Assembly (NCBI GenBank): GCA_021828105.1
Contig: JAKATG010000017.1
Span: 111,614-175,613 of the forward strand
Direction of reading: 5' to 3'
Length of the DNA stretch: 64,000 nt
From: Taklimakanibacter sp021828105
Lineage (GTDB): Bacteria > Pseudomonadota > Alphaproteobacteria > Rhizobiales > Aestuariivirgaceae
The notes under the pieces were generated by a model. That model made no database searches. It saw nothing but the letters and a program-made list of their open reading frames with translations, and had not been told where the DNA came from. A program made the translations under genes and the position numbers. Below are positions 16,464 through 25,195 of the stretch, piece by piece. Positions within the stretch are counted from its first letter, which is position 1. Every line of letters starts with the position of its first letter.

Positions 16464-17264
16464 ATGAAGGGCCGCGGTGAAACTCTCGCCGATTGCCTCG
16501 CCGGGCTCGTCACCCTCCTGGTGCTGGCAGTGCTCTATGCGCCCGTCATCATCAGCGCGCTGTTCTCGGTCGTCGACATCCACAACGGCAAGATCGACTG
16601 GGCGAGCTTCTCGCTCTCGCGCTATGTGACCTTGTGGGACAATCCCTCGATCCTCCAGGCCCTCGCCAATACCGCGATCGTCGCCTTGATCGCGGTCGTC
16701 ATCGCCATGGCGCTGGCAGTGCTCCTGGCGCTCTATGCGCAATGGGAAGGCGCCATCGGAAGGAAGCTCCTCGAGCTCGTGATCTACCTGCCCTTCCTGT
16801 TGCCGCCGATCGTCACCGGCCTGTCGCTGCTCGTCGCTTCGAGCGAGATCGGCCTGGCGCGCGGGCTGATGACGGTCGTCATCGGCCATACCGTCTTCGT
16901 GCTCGCCGTCGCCTATCGCCTGGTGCTGACGCGGCTCGAGGCCATGCCGGCCTCGCTTGTCGAAGCCTCTTCCGATCTCGGCGCGAGCCGGCTCCAGACC
17001 TTCCGCCATGTGCTGCTGCCGCATCTCGCCTCGGCCATCGTCACCGGCGCAGTCCTGGCGCTGACGCTCTCCTTCGACGAGACGTTGATCACCGTGTTCC
17101 TGGCGGGCGAGGTGACGACGCTACCTTTAAGGCTGTGGGCGATGATGCGGGTCGGTTTCTCGCCGGAGATCAACGCGCTGGTGACCCTGGTGCTGGTGAT
17201 CTCGCTGGCGCTCGCCGGCGTCGTCGCCTGGCGCATGCGGCCCGAAGGACAGACAGAGGAGTGA
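16464..17264 (+). CDS. ABC transporter permease, PotC type
   Basis: A 266-residue membrane protein with six spans and the coupling loop EASSDLGASRLQTFRHVLLP, then LTLSFDETLITVFLAG, the PotC/PotI signature. Its ATG directly follows the TAG of the PotB-type gene, and its TGA lies two bases before the SDR start. It completes a PotABCD-type importer whose genes are split by an MR/MLE enzyme gene. Confidence 0.93.
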   Translation: MKGRGETLADCLAGLVTLLVLAVLYAPVIISALFSVVDIHNGKIDWASFSLSRYVTLWDNPSILQALANTAIVALIAVVIAMALAVLLALYAQWEGAIGRKLLELVIYLPFLLPPIVTGLSLLVASSEIGLARGLMTVVIGHTVFVLAVAYRLVLTRLEAMPASLVEASSDLGASRLQTFRHVLLPHLASAIVTGAVLALTLSFDETLITVFLAGEVTTLPLRLWAMMRVGFSPEINALVTLVLVISLALAGVVAWRMRPEGQTEE

Positions 17265-17266
17265 CG

Positions 17267-18043
17267 ATGGCTGCGGCACAGAGACTGAAGGACCGTGTGG
17301 CGCTGGTGACGGGTGGGGCGCAAGGCATTGGCGCCGCGATCGCGCGGCGCCTCGCCGAAGAGGGTGCCCGGGTGGTGATCGGCGATGTCGACGACGCAAA
17401 GGCTAAAACCACGGCACGCGAGATCGGCGGCGAGACACTGCGCGTCGACATTGCCGATGACACAACGGTCACGGCGCTGGCGCAGGCCATCGACAAAGCG
17501 CATGGCCGGCTCGACATCCTTGTCAACAATGCCGCCATCCTCGATGCGACGCCTTTCGATGAGCTCACCATGACGCGCTTTGCAAAGGTGCTCGACATCA
17601 ATCTCAAAGGCGCGCTCGCCGTGACGCTCGCCACGGCGCCCTTGCTGCGCAAGGCCACGAAGGGCGGACGGGTGCTCAACATCGCCTCCATCATGGGCGT
17701 GCGCGGCTCCGTCGCCTCGCTTGCCTATTCGACGGCGAAAGGCGGGCTCGTCAATATGACGCGCTGCCTCGCCTGCGACCTCGCCCCCGACCGCATCACC
17801 GCCAATGCCCTCTGCCCGGGGTTCATCAATACCCGCATGGCGCTCTTGCCCGACGGCAGCGGCCATGAGCATGAGACGGACTGGTTCAAGGACATCTATC
17901 TCAAATATGGCCGCATCCCCGTCGGCCGCGCCGGCCTTCCCGAAGACATCGCAGGGCCAGCCTATTTCCTGGTCAGCGACGATGCAGCCTATGTGACCGG
18001 CCAGGTGCTGCTGGTCGATGGCGGCGTGTCGGCGACTTTCTGA
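17267..18043 (+). CDS. short-chain dehydrogenase/reductase
   Basis: A 258-residue classical SDR. It has the nucleotide-binding motif TGGAQGIG at 16-23, an acidic residue after strand 2 (VIGDVDD) that favours NAD, NNAA for structure, the catalytic Ser in IASIMG and YSTAK as the Tyr-x-x-x-Lys pair. It ends VTGQVLLVDGGVSATF, as usual for the family. I chose the ATG two bases after the permease stop; the open frame runs much further upstream only because it is antiphase to the permease. It probably oxidises a hydroxy-acid or sugar intermediate of the operon's pathway. Confidence 0.93.
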   Translation: MAAAQRLKDRVALVTGGAQGIGAAIARRLAEEGARVVIGDVDDAKAKTTAREIGGETLRVDIADDTTVTALAQAIDKAHGRLDILVNNAAILDATPFDELTMTRFAKVLDINLKGALAVTLATAPLLRKATKGGRVLNIASIMGVRGSVASLAYSTAKGGLVNMTRCLACDLAPDRITANALCPGFINTRMALLPDGSGHEHETDWFKDIYLKYGRIPVGRAGLPEDIAGPAYFLVSDDAAYVTGQVLLVDGGVSATF

Positions 18044-18066
18044 ACACCAACGAAAAGAGCAACAAC

Positions 18067-19209
18067 ATGAAAATCACCCGCATCACCGCAGCCCCTCTTC
18101 TCGGCGAGAGTCCGAAAGGCGGCTGGTCGCACGAGATCCGCCCTGAAGATTCCGTCCACACGCTGATCGCCGTCCATACGAGCGAAGGCATCACCGGCTT
18201 CGGCAGCGCCTTCACCAATGGCGGGCTGGTCGAGGCGGCGCTGAAAGTACTGGAGCCCCTCTACAAGGACGAGAACGCGCTCGAGCCTGAGCGGGTGACG
18301 GAGAAGCTCAACCAGCACACTTTCTGGATGGGGCGCGGCGGCACGCTGACCCATGCGATCAGCGGCATCGACATCGCGCTGTGGGATATTTGCGGCAAGG
18401 CACTGGGGCAGCCGGTCGGACGTTTGCTGGGCGGTGTCTATCGCACGCGCGCGAAGCCCTATTGCTCGCTCCTGATGGAAGAGCCCCGGCAGATGAAGGA
18501 CGTGGTCCAGCGCTTCCATGCCCAGGGTTTCCGGGCCTTCAAGATCGGCTGGGGGCCGTTCGGCCGCAGCGATGATGCCAAGCTCGACGAGGCGATCGTG
18601 CGCGCGGCGCGGGAGGGCATTGGCGATGCGGCCGAGCTCTTCGTCGATGCCGGCGGCAGCGATGCCTATTGGCGCCAGGGCCTCAACTGGGCGGTGCGCA
18701 CGGCGGAGATGCTCTCCCAATATAATGTCGGCTGGTTCGAAGAGGCGCTGCGGCCCGATGCGCTGGAAGATCATTGCGAATTGCGCAGGCGCAGCAAAGT
18801 GCCGATCGCCGGCGGCGAAGTGCTGACAAGGCGGCAGACCTTCCTGCCCTGGTTCGTCAAGGGCGCCTTCGACATCGTGCAGCCCGATGCGACCAAGGTC
18901 GGCGGCATCAGCGAGCAGCGGCGCATCGCCTGGATGGCGGACGAGTTCGGCATCCGCTATGTCGGCCATGGCTGGAACACGGCGCTGGGGGTCGCGGCCG
19001 ATCTGCAGCTTGCCGCCGCGATGCCCAATACGGAGCTCGTCGAATTCATCGGCGGCAGCCCCTATGTCGACGGCATCCTCGCCACACCCTTCACGCTCGA
19101 CAAGGACGGCTATCTGCCCATTCCGGATGCGCCGGGCCTCGGTGTCGCTCTCGATCCCGACAAGGTCGGGCACTATTCGCCCAAGGCACGCGAGCTCTTC
19201 GTACGGTGA
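18067..19209 (+). CDS. mandelate racemase/muconate lactonizing enzyme family protein 2
   Basis: A 380-residue enolase-superfamily enzyme, clearly a different subgroup from the one at 13323. Visible catalytic parts are FKIGWGPFG (Lys on strand 2), LFVDAGGSDAYW (Asp), WFEEALRPD (Glu), IAGGEVLTRR (Glu) and VGHGWNTALG (His). It is the last gene of the run that starts with the GntR regulator, 23 bases after the SDR. Two MR/MLE enzymes in one operon suggest either consecutive steps or both epimers of one acid being handled. Confidence 0.9.
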   Translation: MKITRITAAPLLGESPKGGWSHEIRPEDSVHTLIAVHTSEGITGFGSAFTNGGLVEAALKVLEPLYKDENALEPERVTEKLNQHTFWMGRGGTLTHAISGIDIALWDICGKALGQPVGRLLGGVYRTRAKPYCSLLMEEPRQMKDVVQRFHAQGFRAFKIGWGPFGRSDDAKLDEAIVRAAREGIGDAAELFVDAGGSDAYWRQGLNWAVRTAEMLSQYNVGWFEEALRPDALEDHCELRRRSKVPIAGGEVLTRRQTFLPWFVKGAFDIVQPDATKVGGISEQRRIAWMADEFGIRYVGHGWNTALGVAADLQLAAAMPNTELVEFIGGSPYVDGILATPFTLDKDGYLPIPDAPGLGVALDPDKVGHYSPKARELFVR

Positions 19210-19261
19210 CGGGTCGAGCTTGGCGTGCCATCTCCACCAGCAAGACTGTCGTCCAGTGCAA

Positions 19262-19675
19262 TCAGTGATGCATGGGAGGACTGTCGATCTGCTCGATGCT
19301 CTGGAGGTCTTCGAGAATCTGCTTGGCCATATCGAACAGATCGCGCCGCGTGATGCTGAAGACTAGGGCCAAACCGCCGGTCTGAGCCACCAGCACAGGG
19401 CCGGCGGCGGTATTGCCAAAGCCGATCCCGGCGCCAGGGATAAACACCCGAGTAGATGCCAGCTCAGCTCTGCGGGTTGTCGTTTCATCAAGTGTCCGTC
19501 CTACTGATGTAATGAGGCTGGCAACCAGATTGCCGGCATCCGTCGAAGCAATGGCGGCCTGATATTCGGCGTCATCGGCATTCCTGACAGTGAGAACAAT
19601 AGTGCTCGGCTCGCGTTCGAAGCGGCCAATCGCAATTTCTTTGATTTTGGGTAATGGCTTTGCTGGGGAGTTCAT
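19262..19675 (-). CDS. unknown 137-aa protein
   Basis: I recognise no family. The protein is soluble and without a signal peptide. It has a beta-rich N-terminal half (EIAIGRFEREPSTIVLTVRN), a Gly-rich middle (VFIPGAGIGFGNTAAGPVLV) and an amphipathic C-terminal helix (DMAKQILEDLQSIEQ). Its codons are less GC-biased than those of the preceding operon, with which it converges. Together with the next three small genes it forms a patch of lower GC, possibly acquired separately. Confidence 0.6.
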   Translation of the reverse strand: MNSPAKPLPKIKEIAIGRFEREPSTIVLTVRNADDAEYQAAIASTDAGNLVASLITSVGRTLDETTTRRAELASTRVFIPGAGIGFGNTAAGPVLVAQTGGLALVFSITRRDLFDMAKQILEDLQSIEQIDSPPMHH

Positions 19676-19820
19676 TGGCTACCAATTTGATGACGAAAAA
19701 GGGGGCGTGGTCGCCACGTTCGGCTCGTTCGTAGGGAAGAGGGGACCGGACCTCAAGGGGGCTCAATGCCCGGCCCCCGCCTGCCTAGGTGTTTCGACCT
19801 AAGACAAGCGCAGTCCCTTG

Positions 19821-20174
19821 CTAGAACTTGGCCTTGCTGATCAAATCGGCGCAGGCTCTGGCAACACCGGGATTTGCATTCGTGCTTCCCGGCATCGTCG
19901 CCCATCCCGCCTTTTCTATGAGTGACTCGCGCTCGTAGGTACTTATCTTTTTCAGCTCTTCCTGTTTAGTCGTCGTGTCTCCGGCAACCTGAAACTGAGT
20001 GAGGCAGATCGGTGCCAGAGCAGCGACAACAGCGTTCGACGCACGTTGTTCGGCCGTTCGCTCAGCGGTGCCGGCTGTCATCCAGCCGCCGAAGGTAAAG
20101 CCGACAAGGGCTAAGAGGCCAGCGCCCAATGCCGCGCCCCATAGTGTGGGTTTAAGATTTGATGGAAGTTGCAT
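19821..20174 (-). CDS. small membrane-anchored protein of unknown function
   Basis: 117 residues. MQLPSNLKPTLWGAALGAGL begins a single N-terminal span (about residues 10-32), then a charged domain with one central Cys and one near the C-terminus. AGGA lies seven bases before the ATG at 20174, which I prefer to an ATG six bases upstream that has no spacing and to the longer frame from 20255. The topology suggests one anchored helix and a periplasmic domain. No motif gives a function. Confidence 0.6.
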   Translation of the reverse strand: MQLPSNLKPTLWGAALGAGLLALVGFTFGGWMTAGTAERTAEQRASNAVVAALAPICLTQFQVAGDTTTKQEELKKISTYERESLIEKAGWATMPGSTNANPGVARACADLISKAKF

Positions 20175-20180
20175 CGTCAT

Positions 20181-20610
20181 TTCCTTTCTTGAAATGAGCC
20201 TCGCGCTATTCAGCCGGGACGTGCGCGAAATCGGCCGCCCCGAGGCAACGAGCACTCGTGCGTTGTTGAGGGATCTCAGTACTGATAACGCGGTAGCAGC
20301 GGTTCAGTCGGGAAAAGCACCGCGTTGCCCCTGAACCGCTTTCTCAGTGGAGACCTAGGCTCCGGAAAATGCGGAAGAAAGACCATCTCATGAGAAAGCC
20401 TCCATTGCCGACAGGCGGGAGTCGCTATCTCTCAGTCATCTGCGTGCCAGTGGTCGAAACAGATAATCCCATCACCATGCGCCTCTTCTTCGGTTTGTCC
20501 TAGCGAAATCGTCCGCGCAGTGAATAAAAGCCGGAAGTGCGTCATTCTGCTTGCAATAGCGTCCCGAAATCCACATGTGAAATACCATTGCAATCAGGGC
20601 GAAACAGTCC
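20181..20610. other. 430-base intergenic stretch with a long-loop inverted repeat
   Basis: No convincing gene is seen. AGCGGTTCAG at 20298-20307 pairs with CTGAACCGCT at 20331-20340, a perfect 10-base inverted repeat around a 23-base loop. The stretch is visibly less GC-rich than most of the window. It separates a minus-strand gene from plus-strand small genes, so promoters for both should lie here. The inverted repeat could be an operator or a hairpin. Confidence 0.4.
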
Positions 20611-20871
20611 ATGCAAAATCGTACCACGCGCTTCATCTACTCATTTCCGACGCCATTCAAGCTCACCGGAATGGACGAGATCTGCGCTGCGGGAGATTAT
20701 GAAGTAATCACTGAAGAGGAGCCGATCGGCGATCTTATCGTGCCGGCTTATCGCCGAATTTCCACGACAATCTATATCCCTCCCCCGGTCGGTCGTCCCG
20801 GCATCGGACAGATTGTGGAAATCAACCCGGAAGAATTGATCGCGCCGGTTCTCAAACCCTCTTCGCCATGA
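20611..20871 (+). CDS. unknown 86-aa protein
   Basis: A small soluble protein starting MQNRTTRFIYSFPTPFKL, then an acidic stretch (DYEVITEEEPIGD), a beta-like ISTTIYIPPP and a proline-rich end. It resembles short conserved unknown proteins seen in rhizobial genomes, but I cannot name a family. It is followed ten bases later by another small gene in the same direction. Confidence 0.6.
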   Translation: MQNRTTRFIYSFPTPFKLTGMDEICAAGDYEVITEEEPIGDLIVPAYRRISTTIYIPPPVGRPGIGQIVEINPEELIAPVLKPSSP

Positions 20872-20881
20872 ACAAGGCGTC

Positions 20882-21082
20882 ATGATGAATGCGGTATTTA
20901 CAGCTGTTGAGCGCAATCTTCTGAGTGACGTTCTACGACAAGCCTGTGCGGACATCGGACCCGTGAATAACGAGATCAGGTCCAAGATTGCGAACCGCAT
21001 CCTGAGCATGGCGTGCGACGGTGAGAGGGATTTCGAAACCCTGAGGTGTCGCGCCACCTTGGGTCTTGTCCGTTCCGGATGA
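20882..21082 (+). CDS. unknown 66-aa helical protein, paralogue of the gene at 46366-46578
   Basis: The peptide is helical and charged. Its SKIANRILSMACDGERDFETL segment aligns with AARILGHVDEGKRDFATL in the protein encoded at 46366-46578, so the two belong to one small family (about 65-70 residues). ATGATG gives two possible starts. Function is unknown. It lies ten bases after the 86-aa gene and probably shares its transcript. Confidence 0.6.
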   Translation: MMNAVFTAVERNLLSDVLRQACADIGPVNNEIRSKIANRILSMACDGERDFETLRCRATLGLVRSG

Positions 21083-21256
21083 TGCAATCCAGGTGATGCG
21101 ATATCGACAGTTCCGCGGCGTGGCTTGCTTGCGCGTTTCGTTGCCCGTCTATAGCGGAGGTGCCAATCTCGGAAGTGGACAATCGACCCATCTCGCGGTT
21201 TCCGGGCCGCGTTGCCATGCTATGGTCCACAATCTTGGATGATCTTCGGGCTCCTC

Positions 21257-23146
21257 ATGAAGCCGATAAAATCAAGCGCCGGTCTGGTCGCTCTGGTGGG
21301 GGGCCTCTGTCTCCTCGCGGCGCTCGCGGCGGCGCTCCTCGACCCCGGCAAGGTCGTGCGGAATCTGCGCGAGGGCGTCTTCGACCGGCTGCTCCTCTGG
21401 TCGCCCCGCGCCAATGAAGAGAGCCCGGTCGTGGTCATCGACATCGGCCGCGACGCGCTCGAGGCCATCGGACCCTGGCCCTGGCCGCGCGACCGCCTGG
21501 CCGACCTCGTCAACAAGATCGCCGAAGCTAGACCTGCGGCGCTTGCCATCAACATCCTGCTTCCGGCACGCGAGCCGCCGATAGCGGATCCCGCCGATGA
21601 CCGCGTGGCGCAAGCCATCGCGCGGGTTCCTACCGTCCTCGCCATGCTGCTCGATCCGGCCCCCGATCCGGAGAGCATCATGATCTCACCGACACCGGTC
21701 GCGACCCAGGGCGAGGTCGCGGTGCCGGATCTGCTGCAGATGCCGGGCGTGGTGGCGCCGGCACCCGCCTTCGCGGCCAATGCCAAGGGGCTGGGCGTCG
21801 TCTCGCTGCCGGCGGCCGAAGGCCAGCCGGTGCGCTCGGTCTATCTCCTCGCCGTGGGCGCAAAGTCGCTTTTCGCAGGCTTCGCCGTCGAAACACTGCG
21901 GGCGGATGAAGGCGGCAGCACGCTGATCGCCTCCGCCCCGCCGCAGGTCCTGCGCATCGGCAGCCACGCCGTGCCGCTTCCGGCCGATGGGACGATGCGG
22001 CTTCATTTCACGACGAAGACAAGCCGCGAGGCGCGGACGGTGCCCGCCGAGCTGCTGCTCAAGGGCGGCGCGCCGGCGCCGGACCTTGCGGGCAAGATCG
22101 TGATGCTGGGCGCCAGCGCGCCCGAAGCCGGCGGTTTGCGGCTGACGCCGGCCGACCCCTTCATGCCCTCCGTCGAGATCGAAGCCGAGGCTGTCGAGCA
22201 GATGCTGAGCGGGCACATTCCGACGCGCCCGCCTTCCATGGACTGGATGGAAGCGGTAGTGGGAGGCCTTATCGGACTCCTCGGCATCTTCGCCGTCATC
22301 CGCCTTTCGCCGGGTGGTGCCGCCTTGACCGTGCTGGCGCTTAGCGCTCTCTGGGCGGCGGCGGCGATAGCGCTCTCGACGAAATGGCTCCTCCTCACCG
22401 ATCCGCTCATCCCCCTGCTCATCGCAGCAATCGCGGTCCAGGGTGCGGCCCTGACCCAGTTTGCCCGGACCTATCGCCAGCGGCTCGCCATCGAGAGACG
22501 CTTTTCCATGCATCTGACGCCGGAAATGGTGCGTCGCATCGTCGAGAATCCAGGCGAGATCCGCTTCGCCGGCGAGACGCGCATGATCACCGCGCTGATG
22601 ACCGACATCGAGGGCTTCACCGCGCTCACCGAACGCGTGGGCGCCGAGGCGACGATCGCGCTCCTCGACCGCTATATCGACACGGTCGCCGGCATCGTGA
22701 TCAGCCATGGCGGCATGGTGGACAAGATCGTGGGCGACGGGCTGCACGCCTTCTTCAACGCGCCGCTCGATCTGCCCGATCATGCGGAGAGGGCCGTCGC
22801 TTGCGCCATCGCCATCGTGAAAGCGAGCGAGGCGCTGCGGCGCGAGCCGGCACTTGCCGCCATCGGGCTCGGGCGCACCCGCATCGGCATCGAGACGGGG
22901 CCGGCGGTGCTGGGCGATGTCGGGCGCGGGGCCAGGCGCGATTATACGGCCTATGGCAGTGCGGTGAACCTGGCCTCCAGGCTCGAGGGTGCCAACAAGC
23001 GCCTCGGCACGACGGTGCTCATCGGGCCAGGCACCGCCGAGGCGCTCGATGGCCGCATCGCCTTGCGCAGCTTAGGCCCGATCGCCATCAGCGGGCTCGA
23101 CGAGGAGATCGAAGTGTTCGAGCCGGAAGGCGTGGCGGTGAGATAG
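21257..23146 (+). CDS. CHASE2-domain class III adenylate/guanylate cyclase
   Basis: 629 residues. It has an N-terminal membrane span, an extracytoplasmic CHASE2 sensor domain (DIGRDALEAIGPWPWPRD is its typical start), about three spans around residues 335-405, and a C-terminal cyclase domain. The cyclase has metal Asp residues in MTDIEGF and VGDGLHAFF, and the Asn/Arg pair in AVNLASRLEG. Substrate Lys is in DKIVGDG. The start at 21257 (MKPIKSS) is preferred; an upstream ATG at 21212 adds 15 unlikely residues. It faces a FecR protein gene, a pairing often seen for CHASE2 cyclases. Confidence 0.92.
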   Translation: MKPIKSSAGLVALVGGLCLLAALAAALLDPGKVVRNLREGVFDRLLLWSPRANEESPVVVIDIGRDALEAIGPWPWPRDRLADLVNKIAEARPAALAINILLPAREPPIADPADDRVAQAIARVPTVLAMLLDPAPDPESIMISPTPVATQGEVAVPDLLQMPGVVAPAPAFAANAKGLGVVSLPAAEGQPVRSVYLLAVGAKSLFAGFAVETLRADEGGSTLIASAPPQVLRIGSHAVPLPADGTMRLHFTTKTSREARTVPAELLLKGGAPAPDLAGKIVMLGASAPEAGGLRLTPADPFMPSVEIEAEAVEQMLSGHIPTRPPSMDWMEAVVGGLIGLLGIFAVIRLSPGGAALTVLALSALWAAAAIALSTKWLLLTDPLIPLLIAAIAVQGAALTQFARTYRQRLAIERRFSMHLTPEMVRRIVENPGEIRFAGETRMITALMTDIEGFTALTERVGAEATIALLDRYIDTVAGIVISHGGMVDKIVGDGLHAFFNAPLDLPDHAERAVACAIAIVKASEALRREPALAAIGLGRTRIGIETGPAVLGDVGRGARRDYTAYGSAVNLASRLEGANKRLGTTVLIGPGTAEALDGRIALRSLGPIAISGLDEEIEVFEPEGVAVR

Positions 23147-23167
23147 ACACATCTCTCTCGTCACGCC

Positions 23168-23794
23168 CTACTGCACCAGGGCCATCGCCTTGGCGATCTT
23201 GGGGGCGCCCCATTTCTTGACGGGTCCCGGCGGAGCGCCGGCGCGGGCGATGTCGGTGCCTTCGCCGAGGCTGAGCCGGACCGTGCTGCCTCCGGCCGTG
23301 ACGTCGACGGCGCCTCTCGCGACGAACACGCCGAATATGCCGTCGATGGGACCGGCGAAGAAACGCGTGCCGCGCACCGCGATGAGGGCGAAGGGGGACT
23401 CGACCTCGAGGTGGTTCAGCAGCTTGCCCCTGGTATCGAGCAGGAGCGTGCCGCTGTCGAGCACGAGCTCGCCGCCCTGCTCGACGATGAAGCGGTCGAT
23501 CCGGATCGAGGTCTCGGCCCCCAGCCGCAAATTCGTCTTGCGCGCGAGCAAGGCCCGGAGCCTGGAGCTCGCCGCCGTCCTCAGCGTGTCGCCGAGAAAG
23601 ATGGATGATTTGCGCTTCAGCTTGCGGCGCTGATCGTCGATCTCGGCGACGGCATCGCCGGTGATTTCGGACACCGAGCCGACGACCGTTTCGGCCGCGA
23701 GAACGGGCCGCACGGCCGTGACTGCAGCACCTAAGGCAAATCCTTGCAGCAACAGTCGGCGATCAAGGACGCGCCGGAGATTGGAACCACGCAT
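23168..23794 (-). CDS. FecR-domain periplasmic protein
   Basis: 208 residues. The leader RRLLLQGFALGAAVTAVRPV contains Arg-Arg and is Tat-like, with cleavage near VLAAE. The mature part has the FecR pattern: a repeated beta domain with IFLGDTLRT, TNLRLGAETSIRIDRF, LLLDTRGKLL and IAVRGTRFFAG. Stand-alone FecR-domain proteins near CHASE2 cyclases are thought to take part in the same sensing. Here the genes converge with a 21-base gap. Confidence 0.85.
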   Translation of the reverse strand: MRGSNLRRVLDRRLLLQGFALGAAVTAVRPVLAAETVVGSVSEITGDAVAEIDDQRRKLKRKSSIFLGDTLRTAASSRLRALLARKTNLRLGAETSIRIDRFIVEQGGELVLDSGTLLLDTRGKLLNHLEVESPFALIAVRGTRFFAGPIDGIFGVFVARGAVDVTAGGSTVRLSLGEGTDIARAGAPPGPVKKWGAPKIAKAMALVQ

Positions 23795-23868
23795 GAACTC
23801 TCCATCCTTTGGAACTCGGGGACCTCATGCATAGTACAACCTCGGCCCGAGCAGGGCCAGAATTCTGC

Positions 23869-25077
23869 TTAACCCGCCGACATGATCTCGGCGACGCTCT
23901 CCGGCGCAAAGAATTCCGCAGGCCTGATCGTTCCGGCGTTCATTTGCGCAAACCGGTTCATCGCCTTCCGGTTGCCGTGAACGGCCTGAAAGAGCTCACC
24001 CATTTCAGGCGGCGGAGGTTCGAGCGTCGCGAGCCCGCAGGTGAAGTCATACATGGATTTCACCTGCGCATCGCGTTGCCGCTGATAGTCCGCCATCGCC
24101 GCGTCGAAGGCGCGCTGACCGCTCAAGGCCAGATCCAAAGCGGCGGCGCAGAGCTCGCTGTCGCGGAAGGCGTCGAGGATGCCTTGCCCGGTGATGAAAT
24201 CCCTGTTGTAGCCGGCATCGCCCACCAAGGCGAAGCCCGGCCCATAGGGCTTGCGGAAATAATTCGGTACCGCGGCGCCGGCATAGCGCGTCATCCGTTT
24301 CGCATCCGCAAGCCGCGGGGCGAAGGGTTCCGCCATCGCGATCGTCTTCAGGTAGTTGCCTTCGATGTCCTCCTTGTTGGCCGCGAATTCGGCATAGGGC
24401 CAGCCGACAATGACCATGGTCATCCCATCATGCGTCGGGGCCGCGGCAAAGCCGCGCCTTTCGCGAATATAGGTCTCGAACCGACCATCCATGGGAAGCC
24501 CGCTCTAGTAAGCATAATAGGCCGCGAGCAAGGGCGGCTTCTCATCATAACTCTCAGGGTTTAGCGCCTCGGCCACGAATGATTGCCTGCCATCGGCGCC
24601 GACGACGACCTTTGCTCTTTCACTGACCGGCGCGCCGCCGCGGGAATGGCCCTTGATGCCGACCGCCCGGCCGTTCTCGATCAGCACCTCATCGACGGTG
24701 AAGCCTTCGCGCAGCTCGACACCGGCCGCCCGCGCCGCATCGACGAGAATCTTATCGAGGACGGTTCGCCGTGGACAGTAGGCGACGGGAGCCTCCTTGG
24801 TACCCGGAGCGCCGGCGATCGTGAAGGGGCCGAAATCGAACGCATAGGTGTCGATGGGCGGGCATCCCGTTTCCTCGAGGGCCTTCAGAAGACCCCAGTT
24901 CGACAGCGCGCGCACCGCCAGCGGATGCACCATATGGGTGGAGACCGTGTCGCTCGGAAAGGTCGCGCGGTCGACGGCAAGGACGCGATAGCCCTTGCGC
25001 GCCAGGAGCATCGCCGTCGGCGCGCCGGCGCAGCGCGTACCCACGATGATGACGTCAAATGCGTCGGTCATTTTCAC
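23869..25077 (-). pseudogene. FAD-dependent monooxygenase/reductase broken by an in-frame TAG
   Basis: Two open pieces, 25077-24505 and 24492-23869, are in the same frame and together encode about 402 residues of an FAD oxidoreductase of the geranylgeranyl-reductase/PHBH type. The N-terminal piece has DVIIVGTRCAGAPTAMLLAR for FAD. The second has FALVGDAGYNRDFITGQGI, the GD motif for the FAD ribityl. They are separated by TAG at 24507-24505 between ...AAYYAY and SGLPMDGRFE. Relatives have Trp in this place, so a TGG to TAG change is the simplest cause. Divergent from the AraC gene, which probably regulated it. Confidence 0.82.
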
Positions 25078-25195
25078 CTCGCTTCGCGCCCTGCCCGCTG
25101 ATCGTCAGGCTAGTCCAATCCCGCAATCCAAACTTTGCCGGAATTCCGTGTTTCTTTGCCGTGAGCTCAATCTCCTGGAGGAGAGGCGGAAGCGA

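Noticed and set aside
15585..17024. 479-codon minus-strand open frame
   Set aside because: Antisense to the two permease genes; very rich in Glu, Asp, Arg and His as expected from reverse-read membrane helices.
24505..24507. TAG read as pyrrolysine or as programmed readthrough in the FAD enzyme
   Set aside because: No pyrrolysine genes are seen, the organism type does not use it, and a TGG to TAG point change explains it more simply.
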